The notes beneath the pieces were generated by a model. The model did no database searches and was not told the DNA's origin. It worked only from the letters and a program-made list of their open reading frames with translations. Both the position numbers and the translations under genes were made by a program. This document shows positions 44,015 to 53,818 of a stretch of 58,512 nucleotides of DNA, piece after piece. The stretch lies in assembly GCF_001673365.1 (NCBI RefSeq), contig NZ_LZLS01000101.1, positions 1-58,512 of the forward strand, in the 5' to 3' direction. Position 1 is the stretch's first letter; each line of letters opens with the position of its first letter. The stretch comes from Mycobacterium asiaticum. Lineage in GTDB: Bacteria; Actinomycetota; Actinomycetes; Mycobacteriales; Mycobacteriaceae.

Positions 44015-44587
44015 GTGCTGCTCTCCGATCGTGACCTCCGAGCCGAAATCGCCGCAGGTCGACTAGGCCTCGATCCGTTCGACGACGCCCTGGTTCAGCC
44101 GTCGAGCATCGACGTCCGACTGGACTCTCTATTCCGGGTTTTCAACAACACCCGCTACACACACATCGATCCGGCCAAGCAGCAGGACGAGCTGACCAGC
44201 CTGGTGGAACCCGTCGAAGGTGAGCCGTTTGTGCTGCACCCCGGCGAATTCGTGCTCGGCTCGACACTCGAGATATGCACCCTGCCCGACGACCTGGCGG
44301 GACGGCTGGAGGGCAAGTCGTCGCTGGGCCGGCTGGGGTTGTTGACGCACTCCACGGCGGGTTTCATCGATCCGGGCTTCAGCGGCCACATCACCCTGGA
44401 ACTGTCCAACGTCGCCAACCTGCCAATCATCTTGTGGCCCGGCATGAAAATCGGCCAGCTGTGTATTTTGCGGCTGACCAGCCCATCCGAGCACCCTTAT
44501 GGCAGTTCGGCAGTAGGTTCGAAATACCAGGGGCAGCGGGGGCCGACGCCGTCTAGGTCGTATCAGAACTTCATAAGAACGACCTAG
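44015..44587 (+). CDS. dcd: dCTP deaminase (bifunctional dCTP deaminase/dUTPase type)
   Basis: A 190-residue enzyme that deaminates dCTP and, in mycobacteria, also hydrolyses the dUTP to dUMP for thymidylate synthesis. Signatures are [16 protein letters not shown] near 28-43, [32 protein letters not shown] near 109-140 (Arg, Ala and Glu of the active site) and the C-terminal [13 protein letters not shown] flap. Start by GTG 44015. It corresponds to Rv0321 in order. Confidence 0.96.
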   Translation: MLLSDRDLRAEIAAGRLGLDPFDDALVQPSSIDVRLDSLFRVFNNTRYTHIDPAKQQDELTSLVEPVEGEPFVLHPGEFVLGSTLEICTLPDDLAGRLEGKSSLGRLGLLTHSTAGFIDPGFSGHITLELSNVANLPIILWPGMKIGQLCILRLTSPSEHPYGSSAVGSKYQGQRGPTPSRSYQNFIRTT

Positions 44588-44631
44588 CCCCCGCATAGCT
44601 TCCGCGCCCACAATGGGTTCAGGTCGCTGGT

Positions 44632-46458
44632 GTGGGAGGGGTTTTGGACGTCGTACTCGGGGTTTCTATGGCGCCGACGGCTGTCCGCATTGCGTTGGTC
44701 GGGGGCGAAGACGCCGATGGCGTCATCGTCGAGGAAGACAGTTTCCGCCTCCCACGCGACACCGCGCCGACCCGCGTTTCTGACCAGGTAATCGCCGCGA
44801 TCGTGGGCACCCGTGAAGGTGCGGTCGATGCCGGCTTGCGGCTGTCCTCGGTCGGCGTCAGCTGGACCGATCAGATTCAGGCGGCCGCGCTGCGTGACGC
44901 GTTGGCCGCCCGCAAAGTCGAGAACGTCATGCTGGTCTCGGCCTTCCTGGCCGCCGTCGCGATGGGGCAGGCGGTCGGCGGAGCCGTCGGCTACCGGCGC
45001 ACCGGTGTGCTGTTCGTCGAGCCGGACAACGCGACCCTGGCGGTGGTGAACACCGCCGACGGGTCGCTGTGCGACGTACGACGCCAGTCTTTAGCTGACG
45101 ACGACGACACGGCGGTCGCCGAACTGATCGGGCTGGTGTCCAGCGCCGAGTCCATGGAGACGCGCCCGGACGGGCTATACGTGGTCGGCTCCGGGGTCGA
45201 CGTCCCGAGGATCAAGCCGACCTTGGAAGCGGCCACATCGTTGACGCTGAGCGTGCCCGAAGAACCCGAGATGGCGCTGGCCCGCGGTGCGGCGCTGGCC
45301 TCGGGCAGCTCTCCGCTGTTCGCGGCGACCACTGCGGCGATGGCTTACGCGCAGGACCGTGACCAGGACCAGGCTGATGCGACGGCCGATGACGAACTCA
45401 GCGACGCTTCCGAAGATGACGCCGCCGGGCAGCGCAGTCCGGCGCTGCTGGTGGGCACCGGCCTTGCGGTGGTCGCTATCGCCGCGGTGGTGGCGCTGGA
45501 AGTCGCGCTGGCGATCAACATCCGCCCGACGGTCGCCATGCAGCCACGGCCCCGCGAAAACCACTTCGTCGCGCCCACTCCGGCGCCCGCCCCGACCGAG
45601 GTGGCGACCCCCCAGCACAAGATCGACCTGCCGGGCCCCGAGATCGTGGGCCGGCCGCAGATCCCGCAGCCAGCCGCCGCGGTGCCGATTCCCGAGGCTC
45701 GGGAGGCGCCTGCTCCGGCCGCTCCCGCACCGGCGGTGGTGCCGCCGGTCGTGCCCATCGTGGTGCCGCCTATTCAGGTGCCAAGCCCTGAGCGGGTGCT
45801 GCGGCCCCCGGTGATCCAGGCACCGGTACAGGTCCCGCGTCAGATACCCCAGCCGCCTGCGCCACGGGCACCCGTTCCGGCGGCGCCTCCGCGCATCACC
45901 AACCCGATACCGCAGGCGCCGGTGATTCAGAGTCCTCCGGTTCGTGGCCCGTCGCCCAACCCGGGGCGGGGCCCCTTTGGCGGGCCCAGGCCCGAGCGGC
46001 CCGGCGCGGGCATTCCCGGCGTGGGTGGCGTCCCTAGTCCCAACGGACCCGGACGCGGCGGACCCGGCGGCGGTCCCGGCGCAGGAATACCCGGGCTACC
46101 TGGACTACCCGGCATTCCTGGTCTGCCCGTTCCCGGGCGGTCTGGCGGGCCCATTGGTGGCGGACCGGGTGCTCACGGCCCGTTCGGCGGCGGTGGCCCC
46201 GGTAGTGGTCCCGCGCGTGGCCCCAGCAGCGGCCCCGGTAGCGGTCCCGGACGCGGACCGTTCGGTGGTGGCGGCGGACGCGGCCCGTTCGGGGGCGGCG
46301 GCCCCGGCTTCGGAGGCGGCGGACCAGGTGCGCACGGTCCCTTCGGCGGTGGAGGCGGCGGTTTCGGCGGCGGTGGCCCCGGTGGCTCTGGTGGCTCCGG
46401 CGGCCATGGCGGCTCTGGCGGCTTCGGCGGTGGGGGCGGCGGTCACGGCCGCAGGTAA
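44632..46458 (+). CDS. DUF7159-type membrane protein with Pro/Gly-rich tail, paralog 1
   Basis: A 608-residue protein. The N-terminal ~230 residues form an ASKHA-like domain (VVLGVSMAPTAVRIALVGGE, DNATLAVVNTADGSL, LYVVGSGVDVPRIKPTLEAA). One membrane span is at about 277-300. The rest is disordered: Pro-rich to about 440, then Gly-rich GPFGGGG-type repeats to the end. The tail should be exported, the N-domain cytoplasmic. It resembles the Rv0312 group of proline-rich proteins. The start is GTG 44632; a TTG at 44644 is possible. It is followed by a shorter paralog. Confidence 0.8.
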   Translation: MGGVLDVVLGVSMAPTAVRIALVGGEDADGVIVEEDSFRLPRDTAPTRVSDQVIAAIVGTREGAVDAGLRLSSVGVSWTDQIQAAALRDALAARKVENVMLVSAFLAAVAMGQAVGGAVGYRRTGVLFVEPDNATLAVVNTADGSLCDVRRQSLADDDDTAVAELIGLVSSAESMETRPDGLYVVGSGVDVPRIKPTLEAATSLTLSVPEEPEMALARGAALASGSSPLFAATTAAMAYAQDRDQDQADATADDELSDASEDDAAGQRSPALLVGTGLAVVAIAAVVALEVALAINIRPTVAMQPRPRENHFVAPTPAPAPTEVATPQHKIDLPGPEIVGRPQIPQPAAAVPIPEAREAPAPAAPAPAVVPPVVPIVVPPIQVPSPERVLRPPVIQAPVQVPRQIPQPPAPRAPVPAAPPRITNPIPQAPVIQSPPVRGPSPNPGRGPFGGPRPERPGAGIPGVGGVPSPNGPGRGGPGGGPGAGIPGLPGLPGIPGLPVPGRSGGPIGGGPGAHGPFGGGGPGSGPARGPSSGPGSGPGRGPFGGGGGRGPFGGGGPGFGGGGPGAHGPFGGGGGGFGGGGPGGSGGSGGHGGSGGFGGGGGGHGRR

Positions 46459-46584
46459 ACCTGACCGAGCAGCTCCGGCCCGACCCGTGATCTGTGGCAC
46501 ACAGAGAACTCAGATGGAAAGCAATCGGCGGTCTGGGTACGTTGGAAAGAGCGGGTTGGGGGATCCGAATAGTCGATTGGGGGA

Positions 46585-47958
46585 GTGGTGGACACCGTCC
46601 TTGGTGTGTCGATGGCACCCACGGCGGTCCGGATGGTGCTGGTAGAAGGCGAAAACGGCGACGGCGCGCTCGTCGACCAAGAAGAGTTCAACGTCGCTGC
46701 TGATCCGGACGCAGCCACTGTCGATGCTGCCGACCAGGTCATTGCCGCCATCTTGGGAACCCGGGAGGGCGCCGCCGAGGGCGGCTACCAGCTGGCTTCG
46801 ACCGGCGTTACCTGGCGCGATCCCAACCAGGCCGCCGCGCTTCGTGACGCGTTGGCCCATCGCAAGATCGAGAACGTCATGTTGGTGTCGGCTTTCCTGG
46901 CCGCCGCGGCACTGGCGCAGTCGGTGGGCAGCGAAACCAACTACGCGCAAACCGCCCTGCTTTTCATCGAGCCTGAAACCGCGACGCTGGCGGTGGTGAA
47001 CAGCGCCGACGGGTCGATTGCCGAGGTGAGTCGCCAGCCGCTGGTAGAGGACGACGAAGCGGCGGTGGCCCAGTTGGCCGAACTGGTCTCCGGTGCCGAA
47101 GCGTTAGAGACCCGCCCGGACGCGGTCTTTCTGGTCGGCTCCGGTGTCGACATTCCGTTGATCAAGCCGGCGCTTGAGGCCGCGACCACGCTTCCGCTGA
47201 CTGCGCCCGAGGAGCCCGAGACCGCACTCGCCCGGGGTGCAGCGCTGGCTTCGGCGCACACGCCGTTGCTCGTCTCGTCGACAGCGGCCCGGGCCTACGC
47301 GCAGGATCCCGGCACCGGCGCATACACGGTCGACCCCGCACTGTTCGAAAACGTCGACAGCGGCTTGGCCTACAGCGCAGTGGACAGCGAACCCGACCGG
47401 GAGGACCGCAAGCCGTTCGCGTTGCTCGGCAGCGTCTTGGCGTCGATCTTTGTCATCGGCGTGGCCTCGCTCGTGGTCTCGCTGGCGGTCAGCATCCGGA
47501 CCACCTCCGGTACCCGGCCCGAGCCCGGCCAGGCCATCGTCGTACCAACCCAGCAAGTGCCGGAAGCTCCCGCTCCTACACCACAGGCACCCGCCCCGGT
47601 CCCGGAGCAGGTGCCGACACCGCAGGCACCCGCGCCCCAGGTTCCCGAGCAGGTACCCACGCAGGTTCCGCAGGCACCCGCGCCGGCGCCGCAAGCGCCC
47701 GCTCCCGCGCCGCAAGCCCCCGTCGAGGTGCCGGCCGCGCCAGCGCCGGCGCCGGCGGCACCAATCCCGGTGCCGATCCCGGTGCCCATCCTCACCCCGC
47801 AGTTGCCGCTGAACCCAGGCGGCGGCGGCAAACCGCCGGGCATCGGCAAGATTCCTGGACCCAAATTGCCCGGCGGTGGCAAGGGGCCGGGCCGCGGAGG
47901 TGGCAAAGGCGGTGGCGGTCGCGGCGGGTTCAACATCCCGTTCGTTCCTGGCATCTGA
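46585..47958 (+). CDS. DUF7159-type membrane protein with Pro-rich tail, paralog 2
   Basis: A 457-residue paralog of the previous gene. The N-domain aligns throughout (TVLGVSMAPTAVRMVLVEGE, ETATLAVVNSADGSI, VFLVGSGVDIPLIKPALEAA). The span is at about 278-302. The tail is built of QAPAPAPQ/VPTPQ repeats then a short Gly/Lys-rich end. The N-domains are far more alike than the tails, showing tail divergence after duplication. Its start GTG 46585 lies 127 bp after the first paralog; the two may be co-transcribed with udgA downstream. Confidence 0.82.
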   Translation: MVDTVLGVSMAPTAVRMVLVEGENGDGALVDQEEFNVAADPDAATVDAADQVIAAILGTREGAAEGGYQLASTGVTWRDPNQAAALRDALAHRKIENVMLVSAFLAAAALAQSVGSETNYAQTALLFIEPETATLAVVNSADGSIAEVSRQPLVEDDEAAVAQLAELVSGAEALETRPDAVFLVGSGVDIPLIKPALEAATTLPLTAPEEPETALARGAALASAHTPLLVSSTAARAYAQDPGTGAYTVDPALFENVDSGLAYSAVDSEPDREDRKPFALLGSVLASIFVIGVASLVVSLAVSIRTTSGTRPEPGQAIVVPTQQVPEAPAPTPQAPAPVPEQVPTPQAPAPQVPEQVPTQVPQAPAPAPQAPAPAPQAPVEVPAAPAPAPAAPIPVPIPVPILTPQLPLNPGGGGKPPGIGKIPGPKLPGGGKGPGRGGGKGGGGRGGFNIPFVPGI

Positions 47959-48031
47959 TTTCGCCGGGTAGCCGTCTGCTGTTCAGCGCCGCGATGCGGT
48001 TCGCTCACTGCGACCCCATACACACGGTGGT

Positions 48032-49363
48032 ATGCGATGCACCGTTTTCGGCACCGGGTACCTCGGTGCCACCCATGCCGTTGGAATGGCGGAGCTGGGG
48101 CACGAGGTCGTCGGAGTCGACATCGACCCGGGCAAGGTCGCCAAGCTGGCCGGAGGCGACATCCCGTTCTACGAACCCGGCTTGCGAAAGTTGTTGACCG
48201 CCAACCTAGCTGCGGGCCGGCTGCGTTTCACTACCGACTACGACATGGCCGCCGAATTCGCCGATGTGCACTTCCTCGGTGTCGGCACACCGCAGAAGAA
48301 GGGCGAATACGGCGCCGACCTACGCCATGTGCACGCCGTCATCGACGCGCTGGTGCCCAAGCTGAGCAGGGGATCTGTCCTGATCGGGAAATCGACTGTG
48401 CCGGTTGGCACCGCAGCGGACCTGGCTTCGCGCGCCGCCGCGCTGGCCCCCAAGGGCGTGGACGTCGAAATCGCCTGGAACCCGGAATTTCTGCGGGAGG
48501 GTTACGCCGTACCCGACACGCTGCACCCGGACCGCATTGTGCTTGGCGTGCAAGCGGATTCAGTCCGTGCCGAGGCGGCGGTGCGCGAGTTGTACGGGCC
48601 GCTGCTGGATGCCGGCGTGCCGTTCCTGGTGACTGACTTGCAGACGGCGGAACTCGTCAAAGTTTCCGCGAACGCCTTTCTGGCAACCAAGATTTCGTTC
48701 ATCAACGCCATCTCGGAGGTGTGCGAGGCGGCGGGTGCGGACGTCAGCCTGTTGGCCGACGCACTCGGCTACGACCCGCGCATCGGGCGCCAATGTCTCA
48801 ATGCCGGTTTGGGTTTCGGGGGTGGCTGCCTGCCCAAAGACATTCGTGCGTTCATGGCGCGCGCGGGCGAGCTGGGCGCCAACCAAGCGCTGACCTTTCT
48901 GCGCGAAGTCGACAGCATCAACATGCGTCGACGGACCCGAATGGTAGAGCTGGCGACCACCGCATGCGGCGGCTCCCTGCTGGGCGCGAACATCGCAGTT
49001 CTCGGCGCGGCGTTCAAGCCCGAATCTGACGACGTGCGCGACTCACCGGCCCTCAACGTTGCCGGTCAGCTGCAGCTCAACGGTGCCGCGGTCAACGTCT
49101 ATGACCCCAAAGCGCTGGACAATGCGAACCGGCTGTTTCCGACGTTGAACTATGCGGTATCGGTCGAAGAGGCCTGCGAGCGTGCGGATGCCGTGTTGGT
49201 GCTGACCGAATGGCGCGAGTTTGTCGACCTAGACCCCGATGACCTCGCCGAACGAGTGCGGGTCCGCACCATCGTCGACGGCCGCAATTGTCTGGACGTT
49301 TCCCGCTGGGAGGACGCGGGTTGGCGGGTCTTTCGGTTGGGGGCGCGCCGGCCTACGCGGTAA
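48032..49363 (+). CDS. udgA: UDP-glucose 6-dehydrogenase
   Basis: A 443-residue NAD-dependent enzyme that oxidises UDP-glucose to UDP-glucuronate for cell-envelope sugars. The N-terminal Rossmann motif is FGTGYLGATHAVGMAELGHEVVGVDID. The catalytic Cys is in GFGGGCLPKD near residue 265. The Lys of VKVSANAFLATKISFINAISE is near 210-225 and the C-terminal domain has AAFKPESDDVRDSPAL. It is Rv0322-like by order after dcd. Its last 11 bp overlap the convergent amidohydrolase gene. Confidence 0.93.
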   Translation: MRCTVFGTGYLGATHAVGMAELGHEVVGVDIDPGKVAKLAGGDIPFYEPGLRKLLTANLAAGRLRFTTDYDMAAEFADVHFLGVGTPQKKGEYGADLRHVHAVIDALVPKLSRGSVLIGKSTVPVGTAADLASRAAALAPKGVDVEIAWNPEFLREGYAVPDTLHPDRIVLGVQADSVRAEAAVRELYGPLLDAGVPFLVTDLQTAELVKVSANAFLATKISFINAISEVCEAAGADVSLLADALGYDPRIGRQCLNAGLGFGGGCLPKDIRAFMARAGELGANQALTFLREVDSINMRRRTRMVELATTACGGSLLGANIAVLGAAFKPESDDVRDSPALNVAGQLQLNGAAVNVYDPKALDNANRLFPTLNYAVSVEEACERADAVLVLTEWREFVDLDPDDLAERVRVRTIVDGRNCLDVSRWEDAGWRVFRLGARRPTR

Positions 49364-51140
49364 CCGGCCCTGTGACTTTGCGGGGCACGTTGCGCGGTTG
49401 CCCGTCGGCGCGCAGGAAACCGCCGGTGCGCTCGCGACCGAGGATGGCCGTCGGCTGCCCGTCGCGGAACACCTCGCGACCCGAGACCAACACCGCCTGC
49501 ACCGTCGCGTCGTTGCGGTTAACCATGCGTGAAAGCCCGCCGTAGGCTTCGACATTGGCCTCGTGGTAGCCGTCCAGTGAGTCGTCGAGGTGCTGCGGGT
49601 CGATGACCACCAGATCGGCCCAGTCGCCCACCCGCAAGTGCCCGGCGTCCAGGCCGTACCAGTCAGCCAACTCACCGGTGAGCCGGTGTACCGCTTGCTC
49701 GGCCGACAGGAACGGGCGGCCCTGCATCTCCGCGTCGCGCACATGGCGGAGCAGGCGTAGGCCAGAGTTGTAAAAAGCCATGTTGCGCAGGTGGGCACCG
49801 GCGTCGGAGAAACCGATCTGCAGACCTTCCATGCGGGCCAGGCGGCGCAGCATCTTCGGCCGATGGTTGGAAATCGTTGTGCGCCAACGCAATGCGGTGC
49901 CGTGTTCGAGCACCAGGTCGAGGAACGCGTCGACCGGATGCAGGCCGCCCCGATCCAAACCCACCTGGCCGAACGACTTGCCCACCACCGACTCGTCGGG
50001 ACAGCCCACGATCTCGGCGTCGAAGAAATCGCGGTGCCAGGCGCGCGGACCGAACTTCGTGTCGTAGTCCTTGCGGAACTCCCTGCGGTACTCCTCGTCG
50101 CGCAGGAGTTCGTTGCGCTCGAATTCATCTTTCAGATGCAGCGCGGCAGCTCCGGCGCCGAACTCTTCGAACACCACCAGGTCGATCCCGTCGGCGTACA
50201 CCTCGAACGGCACCGGCAGATGCTGGAACCGGAAATCGCCGCCGAGACGGTTCACGATGGCCGCCAACGTGCTCGTCAACCACACGCTGCCAGGAGCCGA
50301 CTTCATGTCCGCGGCCGCCAGCAGACTGGTCTTCAGACGGGGCCGACGGAACCCCAGCGACTGCAGCGCTTGCGAGACGATGTTCTGCGGATGGCTGATG
50401 TCGGGCCCGGATTGCAAGGCGCGTCCGGCGCGACGCAGCAGCATCTTGAGGCGTCTGAGCTCCGGTCCTTTGGCGTACGTCGACGGCAGCGTGCGGGACC
50501 GGCAAGTTTCGCCGTCGATCTTGTCGAAAAGAAGCTGCTGCGAGGACATTCCGAGGAAACCCGCATCGAGCGCCTCAGTCAGCATCTGCTCCATACGGTC
50601 TTGCTCGGCCGCGGTGGGCTTGGTGTCCTCGCGGGTGGCGCGGTCCAGGCCCATCACCGACGTACGCATGTCCGAATGTCCGATGAAGGCCGTCACGTTG
50701 GGACCCAGCGGCAGTGCTTCGAGCGCCTCGATGTACTCCCGAGCGTTCTTCCACGACTTGTGTTCGCCGACGATGCGCACCACATGCTCGTGCGGAATCG
50801 CTTCCACGCGCCCGAACAGGTCCGCAGCCTCGCCCGCGTCGACGTGCACGGTGGACAGCGAGCACGAGCCCAGCACGATCGTGGTGACACCGTGGCGTAG
50901 CGACTCGGACAAGGTCGGCGCGGCCAGCACTTCGGCGTCGTAATGGGTGTGGATGTCGATGATGCCCGGAATGACCCATTTGCCTTGAGCATCAATCACA
51001 TTCGGGCAGCCATCGGTGTCCAACGGTGTCGGCGAGACGGCCGCTACCCGACCGTCCCGAATGCCGATGTGACGAATCGCCGACGGTGCGCCGGTGCCGT
51101 CGAACCACCTGCCATTTGCGACCACTGTGTCGAAAGTCAA
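49353..51140 (-). CDS. D-aminoacylase-type amidohydrolase
   Basis: A 595-residue metal-dependent hydrolase. The metal site starts with DIHTHYDAEVL near residue 62-72; a second site includes FIGHSDMRT near 153; VGKSFGQVG and FSDAGAHLRNMAFYNSGLRLL near 435-455 carry the Asp typical of N-acyl-D-amino-acid deacylases. The C-terminal strand region WADLVVIDP fits the amidohydrolase beta-sandwich. It would remove acyl groups from D-amino acids or similar amides. It is not part of the Rv0320-Rv0339 order I know, so it is likely an insertion in that neighbourhood. Confidence 0.85.
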   Translation of the reverse strand: MTFDTVVANGRWFDGTGAPSAIRHIGIRDGRVAAVSPTPLDTDGCPNVIDAQGKWVIPGIIDIHTHYDAEVLAAPTLSESLRHGVTTIVLGSCSLSTVHVDAGEAADLFGRVEAIPHEHVVRIVGEHKSWKNAREYIEALEALPLGPNVTAFIGHSDMRTSVMGLDRATREDTKPTAAEQDRMEQMLTEALDAGFLGMSSQQLLFDKIDGETCRSRTLPSTYAKGPELRRLKMLLRRAGRALQSGPDISHPQNIVSQALQSLGFRRPRLKTSLLAAADMKSAPGSVWLTSTLAAIVNRLGGDFRFQHLPVPFEVYADGIDLVVFEEFGAGAAALHLKDEFERNELLRDEEYRREFRKDYDTKFGPRAWHRDFFDAEIVGCPDESVVGKSFGQVGLDRGGLHPVDAFLDLVLEHGTALRWRTTISNHRPKMLRRLARMEGLQIGFSDAGAHLRNMAFYNSGLRLLRHVRDAEMQGRPFLSAEQAVHRLTGELADWYGLDAGHLRVGDWADLVVIDPQHLDDSLDGYHEANVEAYGGLSRMVNRNDATVQAVLVSGREVFRDGQPTAILGRERTGGFLRADGQPRNVPRKVTGPVTA

Positions 51141-51213
51141 TGCGCTCTCCTCACTCGAATGGACAGCTTACCGAAATCGTCTAGTCGCTATGCCGGCGCG
51201 TCGGGCCACGCGG

Positions 51214-51666
51214 CTAGCGGGTGCGCCACCGCTTCCATACCGCATGCCCGGTGGCTCGGGTCTTACCGTCGTGCAAAAGTTCGACATCGCAGACGATTTC
51301 GGGCTCGGAGGACTTTACGACGACAGCGTGCAACTCGACCGGTGTATCGAGCGGGCTGGGACGCACGTAGCGGACATCGATGCCAGCGGTCACGAACGCA
51401 AGCGACGCACCCGGGGCTGGGTCCCAGCCCTGCAGCGCAGCCTCGTTGAGGGCCGCGGCAGCACTGTGACAGTCCAGCAGCGTGGCGATGATGCCGCCGT
51501 TGAGGAAACCCAGGCCGTTGTCATGCTCAGGCCATGGCGTGAAGGTCGCGGTGACGTGCCCATCGGCAAGGTAACTCTTGAGGCGCAGGCCGCGCGGGTT
51601 GGCGGGCCCGCAGCCGAAGCAGGTCATATCCGGGAAGAGTCGGTCCTGGACTGATATCGCGTTCAC
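51214..51666 (-). CDS. PaaI-type hotdog thioesterase
   Basis: A 150-residue hotdog-fold protein. CFGCGPANPRGLRLKSY at about 15-31 and HDNGLGFLNGGIIATLLDCHSAAAALNEA at about 47-75 give the family pattern (N-G-G...D). It would hydrolyse acyl-CoA thioesters. It is transcribed leftward, 73 bp behind the amidohydrolase start and possibly in one operon with it, and is divergent from the maleylpyruvate-isomerase-like gene. Confidence 0.85.
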   Translation of the reverse strand: MNAISVQDRLFPDMTCFGCGPANPRGLRLKSYLADGHVTATFTPWPEHDNGLGFLNGGIIATLLDCHSAAAALNEAALQGWDPAPGASLAFVTAGIDVRYVRPSPLDTPVELHAVVVKSSEPEIVCDVELLHDGKTRATGHAVWKRWRTR

Positions 51667-51772
51667 GGCTGTCCTATCCGAGCGGGCTTCATCCGAATAG
51701 CACAGTAGCGATCACGAAACCTTTCCCGCAGTGGATCGCCGCCCCAGGACCAACCGGAGTAGCGTCACCCGC

Positions 51773-52528
51773 GTGGATTACGCGTCGGCCTACGTCGAGG
51801 AAACGCGCGCTTTCGGGGAACTGATTCGCGAGGCCGACCAGTCAGCGCCGGTACCGACCTGTCCGGGCTGGAGCATCGAGCAATTGTTCCGTCACGTCGG
51901 TCGCGGCGACCGCTGGGCCGCCCAGATCGTCCGCGACCGGATGGACACCTTCCTGGATTTCCGCAGTGTCGAAGCCGGCAAGCCGCCACCGGACCTCGAC
52001 GATGCCATCTCGTGGTTGAACGGGGGCGCGCAACACCTGATCGACGCCGTCGAACAAACCGGGGTTGAGACGCCGGTGTGGACGTTTTTGGGTACGCGCC
52101 CTGCCAACTGGTGGATTCGGCGCCGGTTGCACGAGAACGCGGTGCACCGAGCCGATGCCGCCTTGGCGGTCGGCGCCGACTTCGTGATGCGGCCGGAGGT
52201 TGCGGCCGACGGAATCGATGAGTTTCTGGAACGCATCGTGATCCGGGCGGGCGCGGACGGCGCGCCACTTCCGCTGGAAGGCGGCGACACCATACATCTG
52301 CATGCCACCGATCCCGGGATAGGCGAAGCCGGTGAGTGGACAGTCCGACTTCACGACGGTGCCGTCACGTGGGCGCATGAACACGGCAAAGGCAGCGTCG
52401 CACTCCGTGGCACGGCGACCGAATTGCTGTTGGCGATGACGCGCCGAGCCTCGCTCGGCGACACCGGGATCGAGGTCTTCGGTGACAATGCCGTATGGCA
52501 AAGATGGCTTGACCGCACGCCTCTTTAG
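51773..52528 (+). CDS. mycothiol-dependent maleylpyruvate isomerase family protein (Rv0332-like)
   Basis: A 251-residue DinB-like protein. The N-terminal DYASAYVEETRAFGELIREADQSAPVPTCPGWSIEQLFRHVGRGDRWA is the MDMPI N-domain, with the His ligand in LFRHV. The segment WWIRRRLHENAVHRADA carries the second His pair, and the C-terminal domain is SCP2-like. These proteins use mycothiol or bind a metal; the substrate is unknown. The GTG at 51773 matches the family start; 51731 is an in-frame alternative. Order matches Rv0332-Rv0333-rmlA. Confidence 0.83.
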   Translation: MDYASAYVEETRAFGELIREADQSAPVPTCPGWSIEQLFRHVGRGDRWAAQIVRDRMDTFLDFRSVEAGKPPPDLDDAISWLNGGAQHLIDAVEQTGVETPVWTFLGTRPANWWIRRRLHENAVHRADAALAVGADFVMRPEVAADGIDEFLERIVIRAGADGAPLPLEGGDTIHLHATDPGIGEAGEWTVRLHDGAVTWAHEHGKGSVALRGTATELLLAMTRRASLGDTGIEVFGDNAVWQRWLDRTPL

Positions 52529-52539
52529 ACTTGCAGACC

Positions 52540-52899
52540 ATGACGACATCGGAGATTGCCACCGTTCTGGCATGGCACGACGCCCTCAACAGCGCTGACA
52601 TCGAAACGTTGGTCGGATTGTCCAGTGAGGACATCGATATCGGCGACGCGCACGGCGGCGCGCAGGGGCACGACGCGCTGCGTAGGTGGGCTGCCTCGCT
52701 GACGACGACCGCGGAGTTGGGCCGGATGTACGTCCACGACGGCATCGTGGTCGTCGAACAGACGATCAGCGGCGGGGCCGGCACCCAGGCGTCCGCATTC
52801 AGGGTGGTCAAGGACCACGTCACCTCGGTGTTTCGTCACCAGGATCTGGCATCCGCGCTGGCCGCCACCGAACTCACCGAGGGCGACCGGGTCGACTGA
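52540..52899 (+). CDS. NTF2/SnoaL-like protein (Rv0333-like)
   Basis: A 119-residue small alpha-beta cone protein: IATVLAWHDALNSADIETLVGLSSEDIDIGDAHGGAQGHDALRRWAASL is the SnoaL-type N-terminus, followed by a beta-rich half. It may be an enzyme or a ligand-binding protein. The ATG at 52540 is preferred to the upstream TTG. It lies 11 bp after the Rv0332-like gene and 17 bp before rmlA, so all three are one operon. Confidence 0.8.
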   Translation: MTTSEIATVLAWHDALNSADIETLVGLSSEDIDIGDAHGGAQGHDALRRWAASLTTTAELGRMYVHDGIVVVEQTISGGAGTQASAFRVVKDHVTSVFRHQDLASALAATELTEGDRVD

Positions 52900-52916
52900 G
52901 GCGATAGGAGCCACGT

Positions 52917-53783
52917 ATGCGCGGCATCATCTTGGCTGGTGGTTCGGGCACCCGTCTGTATCCGATCACCATGGGCATCAGCAAGCAGCTATTGCCGGTC
53001 TATGACAAGCCGATGATCTACTACCCGCTGACCACGTTGATGATGGCCGGCATCCGCGACATCTTGATGATCACCACCCCGCATGACGCGCCCGGCTTCC
53101 ACCGACTTCTCGGCGATGGCAGTCAATTCGGAATCAACGTGACTTACGCAGTCCAAGAACAGCCAGAGGGTCTGGCCCAGGCCTTCGTCCTCGGCGCCGA
53201 CCACATCGGCAACGATTCGGTGGCATTGGTGTTGGGCGACAACATCTTCTACGGCCCCGGTCTGGGAACCCGACTGAGCAGATTCCAATCCATCGACGGC
53301 GCAGCCGTTTTCGCATACTGGGTGGCCAACCCCTCGGCCTACGGTGTGGTGGAGTTCGACGCCGCCGGGATGGCCGTGTCGTTGGAGGAGAAGCCGGTTA
53401 CTCCGAAGTCGCAGTACGCGGTACCGGGCCTGTACTTCTATGACAATGAGGTGGTCGACATCGCCAAGGGGCTGAAGAAGTCGGCCCGCGGCGAATATGA
53501 GATTACCGAGGTCAACCAGATCTATTTGAACCGCAACCGGTTGTCGGTGGAGGTATTGGCCCGCGGGACGGCGTGGCTGGACACCGGGACGTTCGATTCA
53601 CTCTTGGACGCAGCCGATTTCGTTCGCACGCTGGAGTTGCGGCAGGGATTGAAAGTCAGCGTTCCCGAGGAGGTGGCGTGGCGGCTGGGCTGGATTGACG
53701 ACGAGCATCTGTCGCAGCGTGGCCATCGCCTGGCCAAGTCCGGTTACGGCAACTACCTACTGGAGCTGTTGAAGCGCAGCTGA
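52917..53783 (+). CDS. rmlA: glucose-1-phosphate thymidylyltransferase
   Basis: A 288-residue nucleotidyltransferase making dTDP-glucose from glucose-1-phosphate and dTTP, the first step to dTDP-rhamnose for the arabinogalactan linker. Motifs: [11 protein letters not shown] at 8-18, [16 protein letters not shown] at 23-38, a metal-binding GDN in [10 protein letters not shown] at about 105, EEKP at about 157 and the [13 protein letters not shown] stretch at about 219. It is Rv0334-like. The sequence looks complete. Confidence 0.96.
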   Translation: MRGIILAGGSGTRLYPITMGISKQLLPVYDKPMIYYPLTTLMMAGIRDILMITTPHDAPGFHRLLGDGSQFGINVTYAVQEQPEGLAQAFVLGADHIGNDSVALVLGDNIFYGPGLGTRLSRFQSIDGAAVFAYWVANPSAYGVVEFDAAGMAVSLEEKPVTPKSQYAVPGLYFYDNEVVDIAKGLKKSARGEYEITEVNQIYLNRNRLSVEVLARGTAWLDTGTFDSLLDAADFVRTLELRQGLKVSVPEEVAWRLGWIDDEHLSQRGHRLAKSGYGNYLLELLKRS

Positions 53784-53796
53784 GCGCCGAACAGGA

Positions 53797-53810
53797 GTCC
53801 GCCCGCGGAC
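53797..53810. terminator. bidirectional hairpin between rmlA and aspC
   Basis: Perfect inverted repeat GTCCGC-CC-GCGGAC in the 35-bp gap between the convergent rmlA and aspC stops. It can serve both strands. Confidence 0.55.
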
Positions 53811-53818
53811 GGGGCCGG

